Of a DNA stretch of 64,000 bases, positions 22,694 through 32,700 are shown one piece after another; within the stretch, counting starts at the first letter, position 1, and every line of letters starts with the position of its first letter. The notes under the pieces are model-generated. The model did no database searches. It was not told the DNA's origin and was given only the letters and a program-made list of their open reading frames with translations. A program made the position numbers and the translations under genes. Where the stretch lies: the NCBI RefSeq assembly GCF_034190915.1, contig NW_026947503.1, positions 26,308,532 through 26,372,531 of the forward strand. The letters run 5' to 3'. The DNA comes from Cavia porcellus. Lineage: Eukaryota; Chordata; Mammalia; Rodentia; Caviidae.

Positions 22694-24322
22694 ATGGAGC
22701 AGAAAGTGGAATGAAGAAGATAAGCAGTTAACTAATGGCAGAAAAAGAGCACAACAGAATTGAAGCAGAAAAGGTTGGCTAATCTCTAATATAGATGGCC
22801 TTGATACACTAAAAAAAAAAGATAGAAAAATTAAAAAAAGAGAAACACAGGCACAGCAGATCAGGAGGTAGGGTCCACTGAAATGCTCTTTATAGGAAAC
22901 ATAATTAACCTGAAAAAGAGTTTATGGACCGAAAATCAAATATGAGAAAACAATGCTCTATGTGACAGGGAACCAGAGAGTAATAGGGGCAACTCGACCA
23001 ATATTTGTAGATAGGTTGGAAAGACAGGCTTTAATAGGTAAAGGAATACAACTAGAGATCAAGTCCAGGAGGGAGAAGGTTCGGAACCACTTAGGTAAAT
23101 AGCAGCTTGTGCCACCAATTTAAAAACTGAGGGTGTTGGTGAGATCCAAAAATGCACAGTGCACCCTAGGGAAGTGAAAGGGGAGGAGCAGCCTTTAAAA
23201 AGACAGCAGAGGATATTGTTAATAGTGTTTCGGGATTTAAAACCCACATTACTCTCACTGCTCTGCTTAGATAGATTTTATTCTGTCCCAGTTTGTCTAT
23301 TTGCACTAGATCTGAGGACATAGACAGCTATCCCAAAAACATCAGGATATAGCACAGTAATCATTTTAATTTCCTATTAACTTAATCTGGAGCCCTGTAT
23401 TACTTATACTGTTTTATCATGACTGATCTTAGTTAAATCTGGTTCGTTTGATTGCTGTTTGGTATTGACATATTTTATTCAAAACTGTTAATGATTGATG
23501 GTATCAAGTCTGAGAGTATAGGCAACTACACTGAAGATGACAAGATTCACTGCGATACCCATTCTGGTTTGATTATTACCTGTTTTTGAAGTTTTACACT
23601 ATCTACAAAGTTTTGTTTTTATTAATATTGTTATGTACTGCTATATTCAATTATACTGTGTCTGATGATATAGACAATTCTATTGAAGATAACAAGAGAC
23701 AACACAGTAACCATGGTAGAACTCCTTGTACTGTGGTTTTATATGTCTTTTTCGTTTCATTTGTTTATAAGAATATTGTTTTGTTTTGTCTTTCTTTGTT
23801 TTGTTTCTCCCTCTAATATAGAAAGGATAGAAATACATGTTAAGACTCATGCATGTGTAGAACCTATAAACAGTTTATGAGAACTGATCTTATAACACAT
23901 GATGAAATGAACAAATACTTTGAAGAAAAAGATACTACAATACCCAGTGCTGATCCCACAGTGTCGTGATGTGAAACCCAGCAATACTATTATTCTTTGT
24001 TCAGAGGGATTTTAGCGTGCTATGGTTTGTTTAATCTCAACATAAATGAAGATATGGATAACTGCATGTATGTTTAAGTGTATAGAATTGATATTATATT
24101 ACTAAATTTTTGTTGGATAGTTGAACAGAAGTGTTTGCAGTCTCACTGTTTGAATGCCCACTTTATAAGTTTCACTTTTGTATCTTGAACAACTATTTGT
24201 AAGAGGACAATATGTAATTATCAACTAGTAATTTCTTACTGTTTATTTTTTCTTTGAAATTATGTATTAATTCTACCCATTTTCTGTTTTGATTAGTCTT
24301 TCTTTAAATAAAAATTTTTTAA
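22694..24322 (+). repeat. Long 3'UTR of the ORF1-only element, degenerate internal repeats
   Basis: No open frame of note. A recurring unit contains a core like gatatagacaattctattg followed by aagataacaagaga and acacagtaaccat: seen at about 23655-23715, in diverged form at 23498-23550 and 23310-23365, and more weakly near 23900-23955 and 24030-24060. Spacing is irregular (about 160-240 bp). The same units occur in copy 1 (5060-5130, 5230-5300) and in the L1 at 29640-30500. Confidence 0.65.
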
Positions 24323-24339
24323 AAAGGACATTCTGTTCT

Positions 24340-24858
24340 GATCGGAGATATGGGGGTACTGAAGAGAACAGAGAAAGCGAATCCTAAGCAAAGGTCCCAC
24401 AGTCACCCCCACACGCTCAGCTGTGTTTGCTCGGAAAAAGGAAGAAATAGTATGGCTGCACTGATCAGGCAACTCCTCGTTGCAAAGTACTCTGCAAAGT
24501 GACCTAGGAAAATTCAAAACTTGGTGTATGTGTTCTCTGCTTCACAAGCTGGCTGGAATTTAAGTGACGGAGGCAGAGAGAATAACAGGATATAAAACAA
24601 ACCAAAATGGTAGCCCTTGGCTTACAGGAAGTAATGAACAAAAGCTAGAATTAGTGTTTTTGGCTGGATTGGTTATCTCCTGGATGGGGGCTTTTGCATA
24701 AGGCCTCGAATAAATTCCACTAGTTGTTGTGAAATTTGTACCATTAAGAGTTGAAAAGTGAGAAAAATTATGAAACTCTAGAAATCAGAAAAGTTATAAA
24801 CAAATTTTCATTCCAAAATATTCTGTTTAGAGACTACAACTTTTACACATTTGTCAAT
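24340..24858. other. Unassigned sequence
   Basis: About 500 bp between the ORF1-only element and an ID SINE; no gene or repeat recognised. Confidence 0.4.
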
Positions 24859-24875
24859 GACAATTGCACTACCTC

Positions 24876-24981
24876 AGGGCTGAGGGTTTAGCTCAGCGGC
24901 ATAAGCGCCTGCCTTGCAAGCAGGCAGTCGTGAGTTCGATCCCCGGTACAGATAAAAAGGAAAAGACAAAAAAAAAAAGAA
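24876..24981 (+). repeat. ID SINE (tRNA-Ala-derived) with perfect target duplication
   Basis: It starts gggctgagggtttagctcag and carries a tRNA-like A box (tagctcagcgg) and B box (gagttcgatcc), the internal RNA polymerase III promoter. It ends in gataaaaaggaaaagac and an A-run. Perfect 17-bp target duplications, gacaattgcactacctc, lie at 24859-24875 and 24982-24998. The clean ends, long perfect duplication and intact boxes suggest the youngest insertion in the window. Confidence 0.93.
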
Positions 24982-24998
24982 GACAATTGCACTACCTC

Positions 24999-27932
24999 TG
25001 AAGTTTCTCTTAAGTTTAAAGCTTTTCTATGACTTATGTAAAAGTATTAGTATAGGCAATGACATAATCTCTGAAGAGATTAAGGACAATAACATTGGTT
25101 CTATATTGCACCTTGCATTTCTGCACGTTCAAGTCAGTCAATTTAAATTAGACAAACATTTGAGTAAAAACCTACATACATTTTGTATAAGATTGATGTC
25201 TATAAATCCATCAGCAAGGGTCTTGGGATTGTATTTTCCAGACATACATCCCTGAGCTTTGGCACAGTTGGAATCTCATTTATCAGAGATTAATGCAATT
25301 CTTTATGTATATCTCTGTGCTGGGAAGGAGTCCTCCCTTCTGTCACCAAAACTCCTTAAGTGTCTGCTCATGTTTCAGACCAGTAGTTAGAGCATACGAC
25401 AATACACAATTGTCTCAGAACAGATAATCTGCTCCTGTACTTCCAGCTTTCCACAACATAGTACAGTATTTGGTTTGAACCTATCACTCATAGACAGCAT
25501 GATAATTTAAAATGAAGAGTTGAACTCTATATAGCTCTTTCCTTGCTTAATTGACTTGTATAGAATTTTATTGTATTACTCCACTGATGCTTTCTAAACT
25601 TCAGATTTGCTATTTCAACAATTCTAATAAATAACTGACCAGGTATATTTTGACACATGATTCATTAATCTTCAACTGTGGAGATAGTTCACCTTAAACG
25701 TATTTCTTGAACTTCTCAATCAAGTCTGTACGTTTGTGATTTGTATGCTTAAGATTTCCCCTTCTTCCTCTCTGTACTTTCAGTGTTAGAAGCTGAAACT
25801 TAAGTGATGCTCAGCCCAAAAAGGATTGAAAAGCTAGCTCTCATTTCTGGATGAGAAGAGGAGACACTAACAAGCAAACAGTAAAATCATGGCATACCTC
25901 AACTTTAGTTCATTTAGTGAGCAATCAGTTGGGAAAACTATAAGCCAGGAGTTTGAGTTACTTTGAGATGCTGATGTTTATCTTTTTCTCTCCAAAAGTT
26001 TGTCTGTATTTACTGACTCAACCAATATTGACAGTCACATTCTGATGGTGGATCTCATTTAAACTTCTGCTCCAGTCAAAGGATCCCCCTTTCCGACTTT
26101 CACTCCAAATTCCATAAAGGCTTTTAAGAATTGTCTTGTCTTGAACAAAATTGTCCACAGAATCATAGAGCTGTAGGAAATTTTAGTGATTATATCATTC
26201 GAGGTCTTCATTTTATAGATGAGAATATAAGGATCTAGAGAGAACAAAGTCACTCAGCACATTAGCCGCAGAGCCACGGTAACACCTACCTGGTGCTGGG
26301 CTCCTCACGCCACACTCGGCCCAGGATCCAGATGGCTTTTATGCTGCTGTCTGGTGTTTACCCCCATCTCTCTTACTCATCCTCCCACTTCCTGTAATTG
26401 AGCCATTTTCTGATCTTCTATTTAATATTCTGACCATCCATGAAATATTAGCCTTTTATTTATCCTCTTGCTCTTGCCCTCCTGAATTGCCATATAAAGT
26501 AGTATTCTCATTTTTGTTTGTCTCCAAGGTGTTTTATCTCTACTGTTACATTCAAATCCTCCCTTGTTCACATAGAAAAGGTCTTGGATATTAGTAGGTA
26601 TTAATTTGCTTATCCTTTCATCTTAGATTTCTTGCTGTCCTCTCTTTTTTAACCCACCGTTACGTCCAGAGTCTTGACTTTGGGGATTTTTGGTGCTTTG
26701 AACTGCAGAGGCAGAGGAGTTATTGGCGATGCCCCACGGTGCTGACGTCAGCCACGCCCGTGTCTGTCCAGCCTGAGTGGAAGAGGGAACTCAGGATTCC
26801 TCATGACACACCTTGTTGTTTTGGGTAGTGAAAACAAATAAATAGGTGAAAAATTACAAAATTAATAAAAATAATTATAAATACTCAGATATACTTAACC
26901 AGATGTGCCATTTGGGGACATGCTCCTCATTTCTCAATGTCTCCATAGGGAAAGAACTGTCAAATCAATAGATGATAGATTGTGATGTGCTGATAAACAT
27001 TTAACAAAAGGATCTCCAGAAAAAAAGGTAGTTTCCCAATCTCTGTGATGTACATAGTTTTCCCACAATGACTGGTCATGCTACCCATTAGATACTACTA
27101 AGTGCTCTCCTGAGCTAGTCATCGTCCCCTGGTCGTGGCTCAATATTTTGTATCAATATCATGAGTTAGGACTTATCCAATAAGTGACACACCACATTGT
27201 TCTGAGCAGTAGTGGCTGAAGAGAACTGTTTCTGAGGTAAAGCTCTTTAGCAGTATCTGGAAAACCAAAAAACAATACGTCTCAGGTCCACCAAGGCAGA
27301 CACAGGTCTTTAAATAGGACAGAATCGTCTCACCTCTGGATCTGCATAGTGATATAAAAATTCCAAGAGGTGTGTTGAAGCTTGTTTTGCAAACATAGAT
27401 GAAATTCTTTTTTGTAAAGACTACTTTCACTTGCAGTTCTTTTTAATTAAAAACCTATATTGATCCTGGAGAAAATTATATAATGGTCAGGACTACATTT
27501 AGGTCAACAATGGCAGAGACTAACTTGACCTAGAAAAATGACCTTGGGAGGGACACTGGGGGCACCTCACCGAACAAGCAAGACTCTTAAGGTGCAAAGA
27601 CTCATCTGGGATTTGGCAACAGCTGGTACCAGAAAAATGACATCAAGACTGCTTTCAGCCCTCTCTCGTGTCTGCTTCACTTGAATGTCAGACACCTTGT
27701 TTCTTTTCTCTTTCTTCAGAGCCCATTTCTTCACACAACCCAGACCAAGACAGCTTTCAAGGTTTGAAACATACAGCTACAGGAAAAAATGACCAAATTC
27801 ATAAATTGAAACCCTTAACCCCTATATGATTATATCTGAAGACAAAGCTTTTAAGAGATAATTAAGATTAAATGAGGTCATTAGAGTAGAAATTTAATCC
27901 AATAGACTTGTGAAAGGAAAGAGAAGGGGAGA
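24999..27932. other. Unassigned AT-rich sequence with one old repeat and a CRE
   Basis: About 2.9 kb with no supported gene. Text at 26150-26270 (cagaatcatagagctgtagg, tcattttatagatgagaata) resembles an ancient MIR or CR1/L3-type repeat. A perfect CRE palindrome lies at 26743-26750. Confidence 0.4.
26743..26750. promoter_or_regulatory. Perfect CRE palindrome (TGACGTCA)
   Basis: The full 8-bp CREB/ATF site TGACGTCA is followed 3 bp later by a CACC/KLF-like ccacgccc. It sits in a small CpG-containing island (26640-26780) inside AT-rich DNA. Binding is inferred from motif only. Confidence 0.4.
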
Positions 27933-28416
27933 TGTTATGGCTTATAGCTAGACAGCCTCCCAAAGTCTCCTGCACTCAGGTGGAACTTTGGGAGGTTATC
28001 GTATCATGGGGCCATGACACTTCTTGGTGGACTAGACTCCTGATGAGGACATAGCTGGGTGTGACGTTGGGAGGCAAAGCCTAGTGGAAAGCTGTGGCTC
28101 AGTGTGGGCATGGTCTGGAAGAGTCTATCTCCTTCTTTCTCCATTGGTTCTCTTTGTTTCTTGCCTGCCACACCATGAATTTCTCAGCTGCCATGCTTCT
28201 CTGCCAGTCCATCCTGTCTTGGGACCAACTAACTATGGATTGAAACCTCTATAAACTGTGAACCACCATAAACTCTTTCAGCGGGGGATACCAGGGATTG
28301 AACACATGACCTCGCGCTTGCCAGACAGGCACTTATACCACTGAGCTAAATCCCCAGCCCAAAATAAACTCTTTTAAATCTTGGAAGTCTGTTAATAAGT
28401 CTCAATGAAGAGAAAC
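27933..28416 (+). mobile_element. MaLR-like LTR carrying an ID SINE
   Basis: It begins tgttatggcttatagctag, contains gaggttatcg-type text, cacaccatgaatttctcagc and tggattgaaacctctataaa, and has the aataaact polyadenylation region. That region is split by an ID SINE at 28280-28363. A short target duplication for the LTR is not evident; the end is approximate. Confidence 0.65.
28280..28363 (-). repeat. ID SINE inside an LTR
   Basis: On the minus strand it reads gggctggggatttagctcag, tggtataagtgcctgtctgg, then ttcaatccctggtatccc: a tRNA-Ala-derived ID. Identical 11-bp duplications, ataaactcttt, lie at 28269-28279 and 28364-28374, so the SINE duplicated the LTR's polyadenylation-signal region. 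Confidence 0.85.
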
Positions 28417-28424
28417 ATAATGTA

Positions 28425-28562
28425 CAAACTAGGAAGAGAGTTCTCACCTAGCATCCTGATCTTGGACGTCATAGCTTCTAAACTATGAGAAAGATACTTT
28501 CGTTGTTTAAGTGATCTGGTTTGTGGTATTTTGTTATGGCAGTCTGATCAGACTCTTACATC
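28425..28562 (+). mobile_element. MLT1/MaLR-type LTR 3' fragment
   Basis: The text ttggacgtcatagcttctaa, actatgagaaagatactttc, gttgtttaagtgatctgg and tattttgttatggcagtctg is the decayed 3' part of a MaLR LTR. Confidence 0.55.
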
Positions 28563-28589
28563 CTCAAATCCAAAAATCTGGAAGGAGAG

Positions 28590-28764
28590 AGTCATTGTCT
28601 TATAGCCAACATATGGAATGAAACTAGGTGCTTATCAATGAATGAATAGATAAATACATACTAGTCATCTATAAGTCACAACAAAATCCAATCGTAGTCA
28701 CAGGGGTGAATCTGGAGAACTTTTGTGTTAAGTGAAATAAACCAGGTATGGAAAGACAAATACT
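28590..28764 (+). mobile_element. Old L1 tail, left part (interrupted)
   Basis: The text ccaacatatggaatgaaact to ttgtgttaagtgaaataaac and gaaagacaaatact follows the L1 ORF2 C-terminal region. It stops at aaatact and resumes at 30971 with aaatactgcatgttctcaca, the normal continuation, after a 2.2-kb insertion. Confidence 0.65.
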
Positions 28765-30970
28765 GGGCTTGGGGAGAGCCAGACACAAGCCTCTCTCTGT
28801 GAATTAGCACCATTCACGGACTGCGGAAGGAGAAAACCAGGTCCCATGAGAGTAGATTCCCTCCTGCCAAAACCACATCATCTTCATTGGGGTTTTTTGG
28901 GTGGGTTTTTATTTTCTTTTGCACTGTGTATGTTAATTCTGATAGCATGAGCAGTAATTTAAAAGACAGTAAGACATGTTACGGAAGCCAAGATGTGTTT
29001 ACTACTGGCTTGTTTTGATGTCCTTTATTGCATTCATTGATTCTATCTCACTCCTGAAAGGATGGCCAGGATCAAGAAAACCAACAACAACAAGTGCTAA
29101 AGAGGCTGTGGGGAAAAAGGAACTCTCCTGCACTGTTGGTGGGAGTGTAGACTGGTACAACCTTTGTGGAGGTCAGTCTGGAGATTCCTCAAAAAACTGG
29201 GATTGGAAGTCCCATTTGTTCCAGCTATTCCACTTCTAGGCATATTCCCAGAAGAACTGAAAGCATCATACCACAGTGATATATGTGCACCTATGTTTAT
29301 AGCAGCACAATTTGTAATCGCCAGATCTTGGAAACAACCCAAGTGTCCACCAACTGAGGAATGGATAAAAAAGTTGTGGTATTTCTATACAATGGAGTAC
29401 TACTCAGCTATAAAGAAGGATCACATTCAGATATTTATCAATAAATGGGCGCAGCTTGAAACCATACTCATAAGTGAAATAAATCAAACTCGCATCTGTG
29501 AACACCGAATAGTTTCCCTAGTGTAGGAAATGATTCAAATATATAAAAGTATGTGGTAATCATGATTCCCCATTATGTGGCCTTGAAGCCTTATAAAGTT
29601 TTCGCTCATTAATTGGAATGGCTTAATTCTGGGCTGTTTGATATTATGGCCTGTGATGCAATGAATAGCTATTTTGAAGAAAACAAGACATCATAATAGC
29701 TAGTGCTGATTTAATACCATCTTGTTTTAAAGCCCCACCAAACTATGGCTCTTCTGTCTCCATTGGTTTTATCATGTTGTATCTTGCTGGATTTTATCAT
29801 ATGTGGTAGTATAAACAAAAATTGTTATAGGCAAAGAGACAGTATAGAAACTATTGTTCATTTTTCTGTTAGCTGGTTCTAAATATTCTACAATGCTTTC
29901 ATCCACTTGAATGGTGTTACCCTGTCTTGATATGTTTGATGCTATAGCATATGAAGTTATATTCAAATATTTCAAGGAAAAAGACACTATGGTAACTACT
30001 ATTAAGTCGGGTTATTTGGTGGTAAAGCACTAGGTTGCTGAATCTGCCTGCTTTGACCTGTATTGTTATGTTGTTAAGCCCTCTTTTATCTCAACCTCTC
30101 CCTTATTCATTAAAAAATTATTTAATTTTTTTTTCTTTTTTAAACTAAGGGGAAAAAATCAAAAAAACTAGCAGGATATATTATAGTAACTTTTTGATTT
30201 CCTATTAACTTGATTTGAAGTCCTGTAATACTCCCACTATCTTGTTTTGACTGATTAGACTCTGTTCTGCTCTGTATGATAGTATTAAGTATCAGAGTAT
30301 AGGCAACTACTTTGAAGGCAATAAGATTCACTTGATGCCCATTCTGGTTTGGCTATTATCCTCTTTTGAAGTTCTGTAATGTTTACAATGTTTAGGTTTT
30401 ATTGGACTTGTTATCTACTGTTTTGTTCAACTTTATAATACATATAATTTTCCTAATGAGTTGGACAATTCTTCTTAAGGAAGCAAGAGGCATTATGGTA
30501 ACCATTGTTGATAACCTTGTACTCTGTTTTTACATCATGTGCTATGTCTATCCTTGGTTTTGACTGACAGCTTTGTTTTATTATGTTTGATTTTATTCTC
30601 TTACAAAAAAAGTAATAAGATCTATGGGAGCAATAAAACCCAAAATGTGTAAATTTTGTTGTAATAAAGAGAGGGGAAAAAAAGTGCCCAAAAGGATACA
30701 ACAGCAAGTGTGTTTAGGTGTGTTAAATAGATGACCATATTAATATTTTTGATTGGATCATTGAACACAACTATTTGCAGTCTCACTGTTTGAATGTTCA
30801 CTTTGTATGCTTTGGTCCTGTGACCTGAATCACTGTTTCAAAGATGATAGCGAGTAATCTATTAACTGGTGATATCTTACTGTTTTTTTTTTCTTTTTGT
30901 AGTTCTGTATTACTTGTACCCTTACACTGTTTTGTTTTGCTCTGTTTTTTTCTCTTTTTCCTTTTAAAAA
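28765..30970 (+). mobile_element. 5'-truncated L1 with ORF2 tail and HAL1-like 3'UTR, nested in an older L1
   Basis: The insertion is flanked by aaatact at 28758-28764 and 30971-30977 (short target duplication). The recognisable part starts near 29040 with the C-terminal coding region of ORF2 and continues from 29527 into about 1.45 kb of 3'UTR. That 3'UTR matches the ORF1-only copies: ggcaactactttgaaggcaa (about 30302) versus ggcaactacactgaagatga, and tttgcagtctcactgtttga at 30775 versus the same text at 24136. It ends in an A-run after a T-rich tract. The first 280 bp (28765-29040) are unassigned. Confidence 0.75.
29045..29526 (+). pseudogene. LINE-1 ORF2p C-terminal fragment
   Basis: This encodes the cysteine-rich C-terminal end of the L1 ORF2 protein (endonuclease/reverse transcriptase); those catalytic domains are missing by 5' truncation. 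From 29164 an open frame reads [20 protein letters not shown], then [34 protein letters not shown], and [18 protein letters not shown], ending at TAG 29524-29526. These are the diagnostic ORF2 tail motifs. Upstream in the same frame, tgctaaagaggctgtggg carries a stop where the family has tgctggagaggctgtgg, so the fragment is dead. Confidence 0.88.
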
Positions 30971-31405
30971 AAATACTGCATGTTCTCACACGTGGGAGCT
31001 AGAAAGTTGATCGCAAAGAAATAGAGAGCATAATATAATTAACAGAGTCCTGAAAGGGAGGAGGGAGGAAAGGATAAAGGATGGTTAATGGGTATAGGCA
31101 TGCAGCTGGATTAGAGGAATAATTTCTAATTTTTGTATCATAATAAAGTAACTATATTTGACAACAATTAACAAAATATTTCAAGATATCTAGTAGAGAG
31201 GCTTTTAAATGTTGCCAGTGCAAAGAAATTATATGTATATGACAGACACATGAATTTCTCTGATATGATCATTAGGCATTATTATATACATGTATTGAAA
31301 TGTACATATATAGAAATGTATTGTATTAAAATGTCATACTGTGTTCCATAATATCTACAACTACCATGGATCAATTAAAAGTAGAAGTATATTTTTTAAA
31401 AAGAG
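30971..31405 (+). mobile_element. Old L1 3' end, right part
   Basis: The text ctgcatgttctcacacgtgg, gagctagaaagttgatcgc, ggttaatgggtataggcat, tatttcaagatatctagtag and gatatgatcattaggcatta is the L1MA/MB-type 3' end. It continues the fragment broken at 28764. Confidence 0.75.
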
Positions 31406-31610
31406 ACACATATTGCCCCAAATGTAAAAATACTTTTTTTTGCCATGATCAGGACGATTAGATCATATGGGAACTGTGTTGAGCTTTGCACACTAGACCA
31501 ACATTTGAAAATCCATGCTCTGGGCACTACATGTTTGTGTGCACAAGAGCCTCAGGCAATCTGGGAGAGGAGACTTAAAAACCTGGGAGATGGAAGGGGA
31601 GCAAGGGGAA

Positions 31611-31703
31611 ATTTAAGCCATGTGAGGTAATTACTCTTAGGCCAGACTGCTTCAGAATTTAGAATACTTGAGTTGTAGGAAAGCATAACAGTTGTATATG
31701 CCA
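31611..31703 (+). repeat. Local duplication, unit 1
   Basis: The 68 bp at 31636-31703 (cttaggccagactgcttcag ... gttgtatatgcca) recur at 32543-32610 with one mismatch. The preceding ttaagccat...aggtaattactct also recurs, but unit 2 has about 35 extra bases between the two parts. Unit 1 ends just before an LTR. Confidence 0.9.
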
Positions 31704-31712
31704 CTTAGTACC

Positions 31713-32115
31713 TGTTATGGTGTGAGTCTAGATGTCCTCCCACAGCTTCATGCAGCTTTAGGTCTGACTGATTGATTCATGGCTCAGTGCTGATATTAAA
31801 GATGCTGAGATTAAGGCTGGATGATCGCTGGATCAGTCACTGATTGAACCGGCACTGCCCTGGTCCCAGCAGACTAGATATAATACAAGGAACAGAAAGA
31901 GGCTTGTCTTGCACTTCCCTTGCTTACTTTTGCTGCCTTCTGCACCACAAACTCCTCTTTCTCCTCTGGGATGCCCCTCTGCCAAGCCACCTTGCTTGGA
32001 CCCAGCTGATTATGAACTGCAACTGCTACAGACTGTGAGCTGAATAAACCTTTTCCCCTTTAATTTTAGTTGTCAAGCATTTTATCTCAGCAATGAGAGG
32101 AAAATAACTAAGACA
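31713..32115 (+). mobile_element. MaLR-like LTR, sister of the 6934-7346 LTR
   Basis: It starts tgttatggtgtgagtctag and ends aactaagaca. It shares with the 6934-7346 LTR tctagatgtcctccca, tgattgattcatgg, ctgggatt-type repeats of gctgagattaagg, and the aataaaccttttccccttta polyadenylation region. No matching 5-bp target duplication is seen, consistent with later rearrangement at its left edge. Confidence 0.75.
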
Positions 32116-32119
32116 TTAT

Positions 32120-32290
32120 CTAATATGCCCAGCCTGGAAAAGCAGTCTACAATCAAACTCTGACATTCTCATCCCTGTGGTAGCTCCATGAGGGCACCCC
32201 ATTCTTATCCTTACTTTTCAGGTCAGGAAACTAAAATTCTAAAAGGCTAAGATAGGTGTACCACAGCACGTATCTAGAACTTAAACAACT
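32120..32290 (+). repeat. MIR SINE
   Basis: The text attcttatccttacttttca, ggtcaggaaactaaaattct, aaaaggctaagataggtgta and cacagcacgtatctagaact tracks the MIR core. Confidence 0.55.
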
Positions 32291-32483
32291 GCACAGGGCC
32301 ATCTCCCAAAGAAGTCATTGTGATGACCACTGGAGCATAAAACATGACTGTTTTCATAGAATTTGCATCCTGTGAGACTTACACCTGAGTGGAGGAAAGG
32401 TTTGCTCTCCATCGAAAGACTTAAGGGTTTAGGGGACAAAATATTTTACAGATGGTATCAGGAATATGGCTAAGTGCGATTTA

Positions 32484-32610
32484 ATTTAAGCCATAAAGGT
32501 AATTACTCTTTCACAAGTCAGGTAGAATGTGTCCTGTATTGCCTTAGGCCAGACTGCTTCAGAATTTAGAATATTTGAGTTGTAGGAAAGCATAACAGTT
32601 GTATATGCCA
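32484..32610 (+). repeat. Local duplication, unit 2
   Basis: Partner of 31611-31703; includes an extra segment (about 32511-32542, tcacaagtcaggtagaatgt ...) absent from unit 1. Confidence 0.9.
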
Positions 32611-32624
32611 AATACCAAAGGTGG

Positions 32625-32700
32625 TATTTGCAGCTATATTGAAGACAAAAAAGGCATTGTGGCAACTATTGTTTGAAGTGAATAGTGTTTCACATCTCGA
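32625..32700 (+). repeat. Orphan copy of the HAL1-like 3'UTR repeat core
   Basis: The text tttgcagctatattgaagac, aaaaaaggcattgtggcaac and tattgtttg resembles the repeated core in the 3'UTR of the ORF1-only elements, but it lies outside any of the three copies. Confidence 0.45.

Larger units (their letters stand above)
20964..24322 (+). mobile_element. Complete ORF1-only LINE-1 derivative (HAL1-like), copy 2
   Basis: A 3.36-kb insertion bounded by a perfect 17-bp target-site duplication, aaaggacattctgttct, at 20947-20963 and 24323-24339. The 3' end is A-rich (aaataaaaattttttaaaaa), as expected for target-primed reverse transcription, and the left junction (ggt/aaagg) is compatible with the L1 endonuclease preference. 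Order: a 5' untranslated region of about 0.66 kb, ORF1 (21627-22693), then about 1.6 kb of 3' sequence with no endonuclease or reverse-transcriptase domain. This is the architecture of HAL1 (half-a-LINE) elements, known non-autonomous L1 relatives that depend on L1 machinery. The 3' part contains degenerate repeats and is homologous to the 3'UTR of copy 1 and of the ORF2-bearing L1 ending at 30970. A trace of the ORF2 N-terminus may survive at 22780-22835. Confidence 0.85.

Noticed and set aside
24876..24958. Functional tRNA-Ala gene
   Set aside because: Although the A and B boxes look intact, the sequence has the ID SINE head, an A-rich tail and a target duplication; it is a retroposed SINE.
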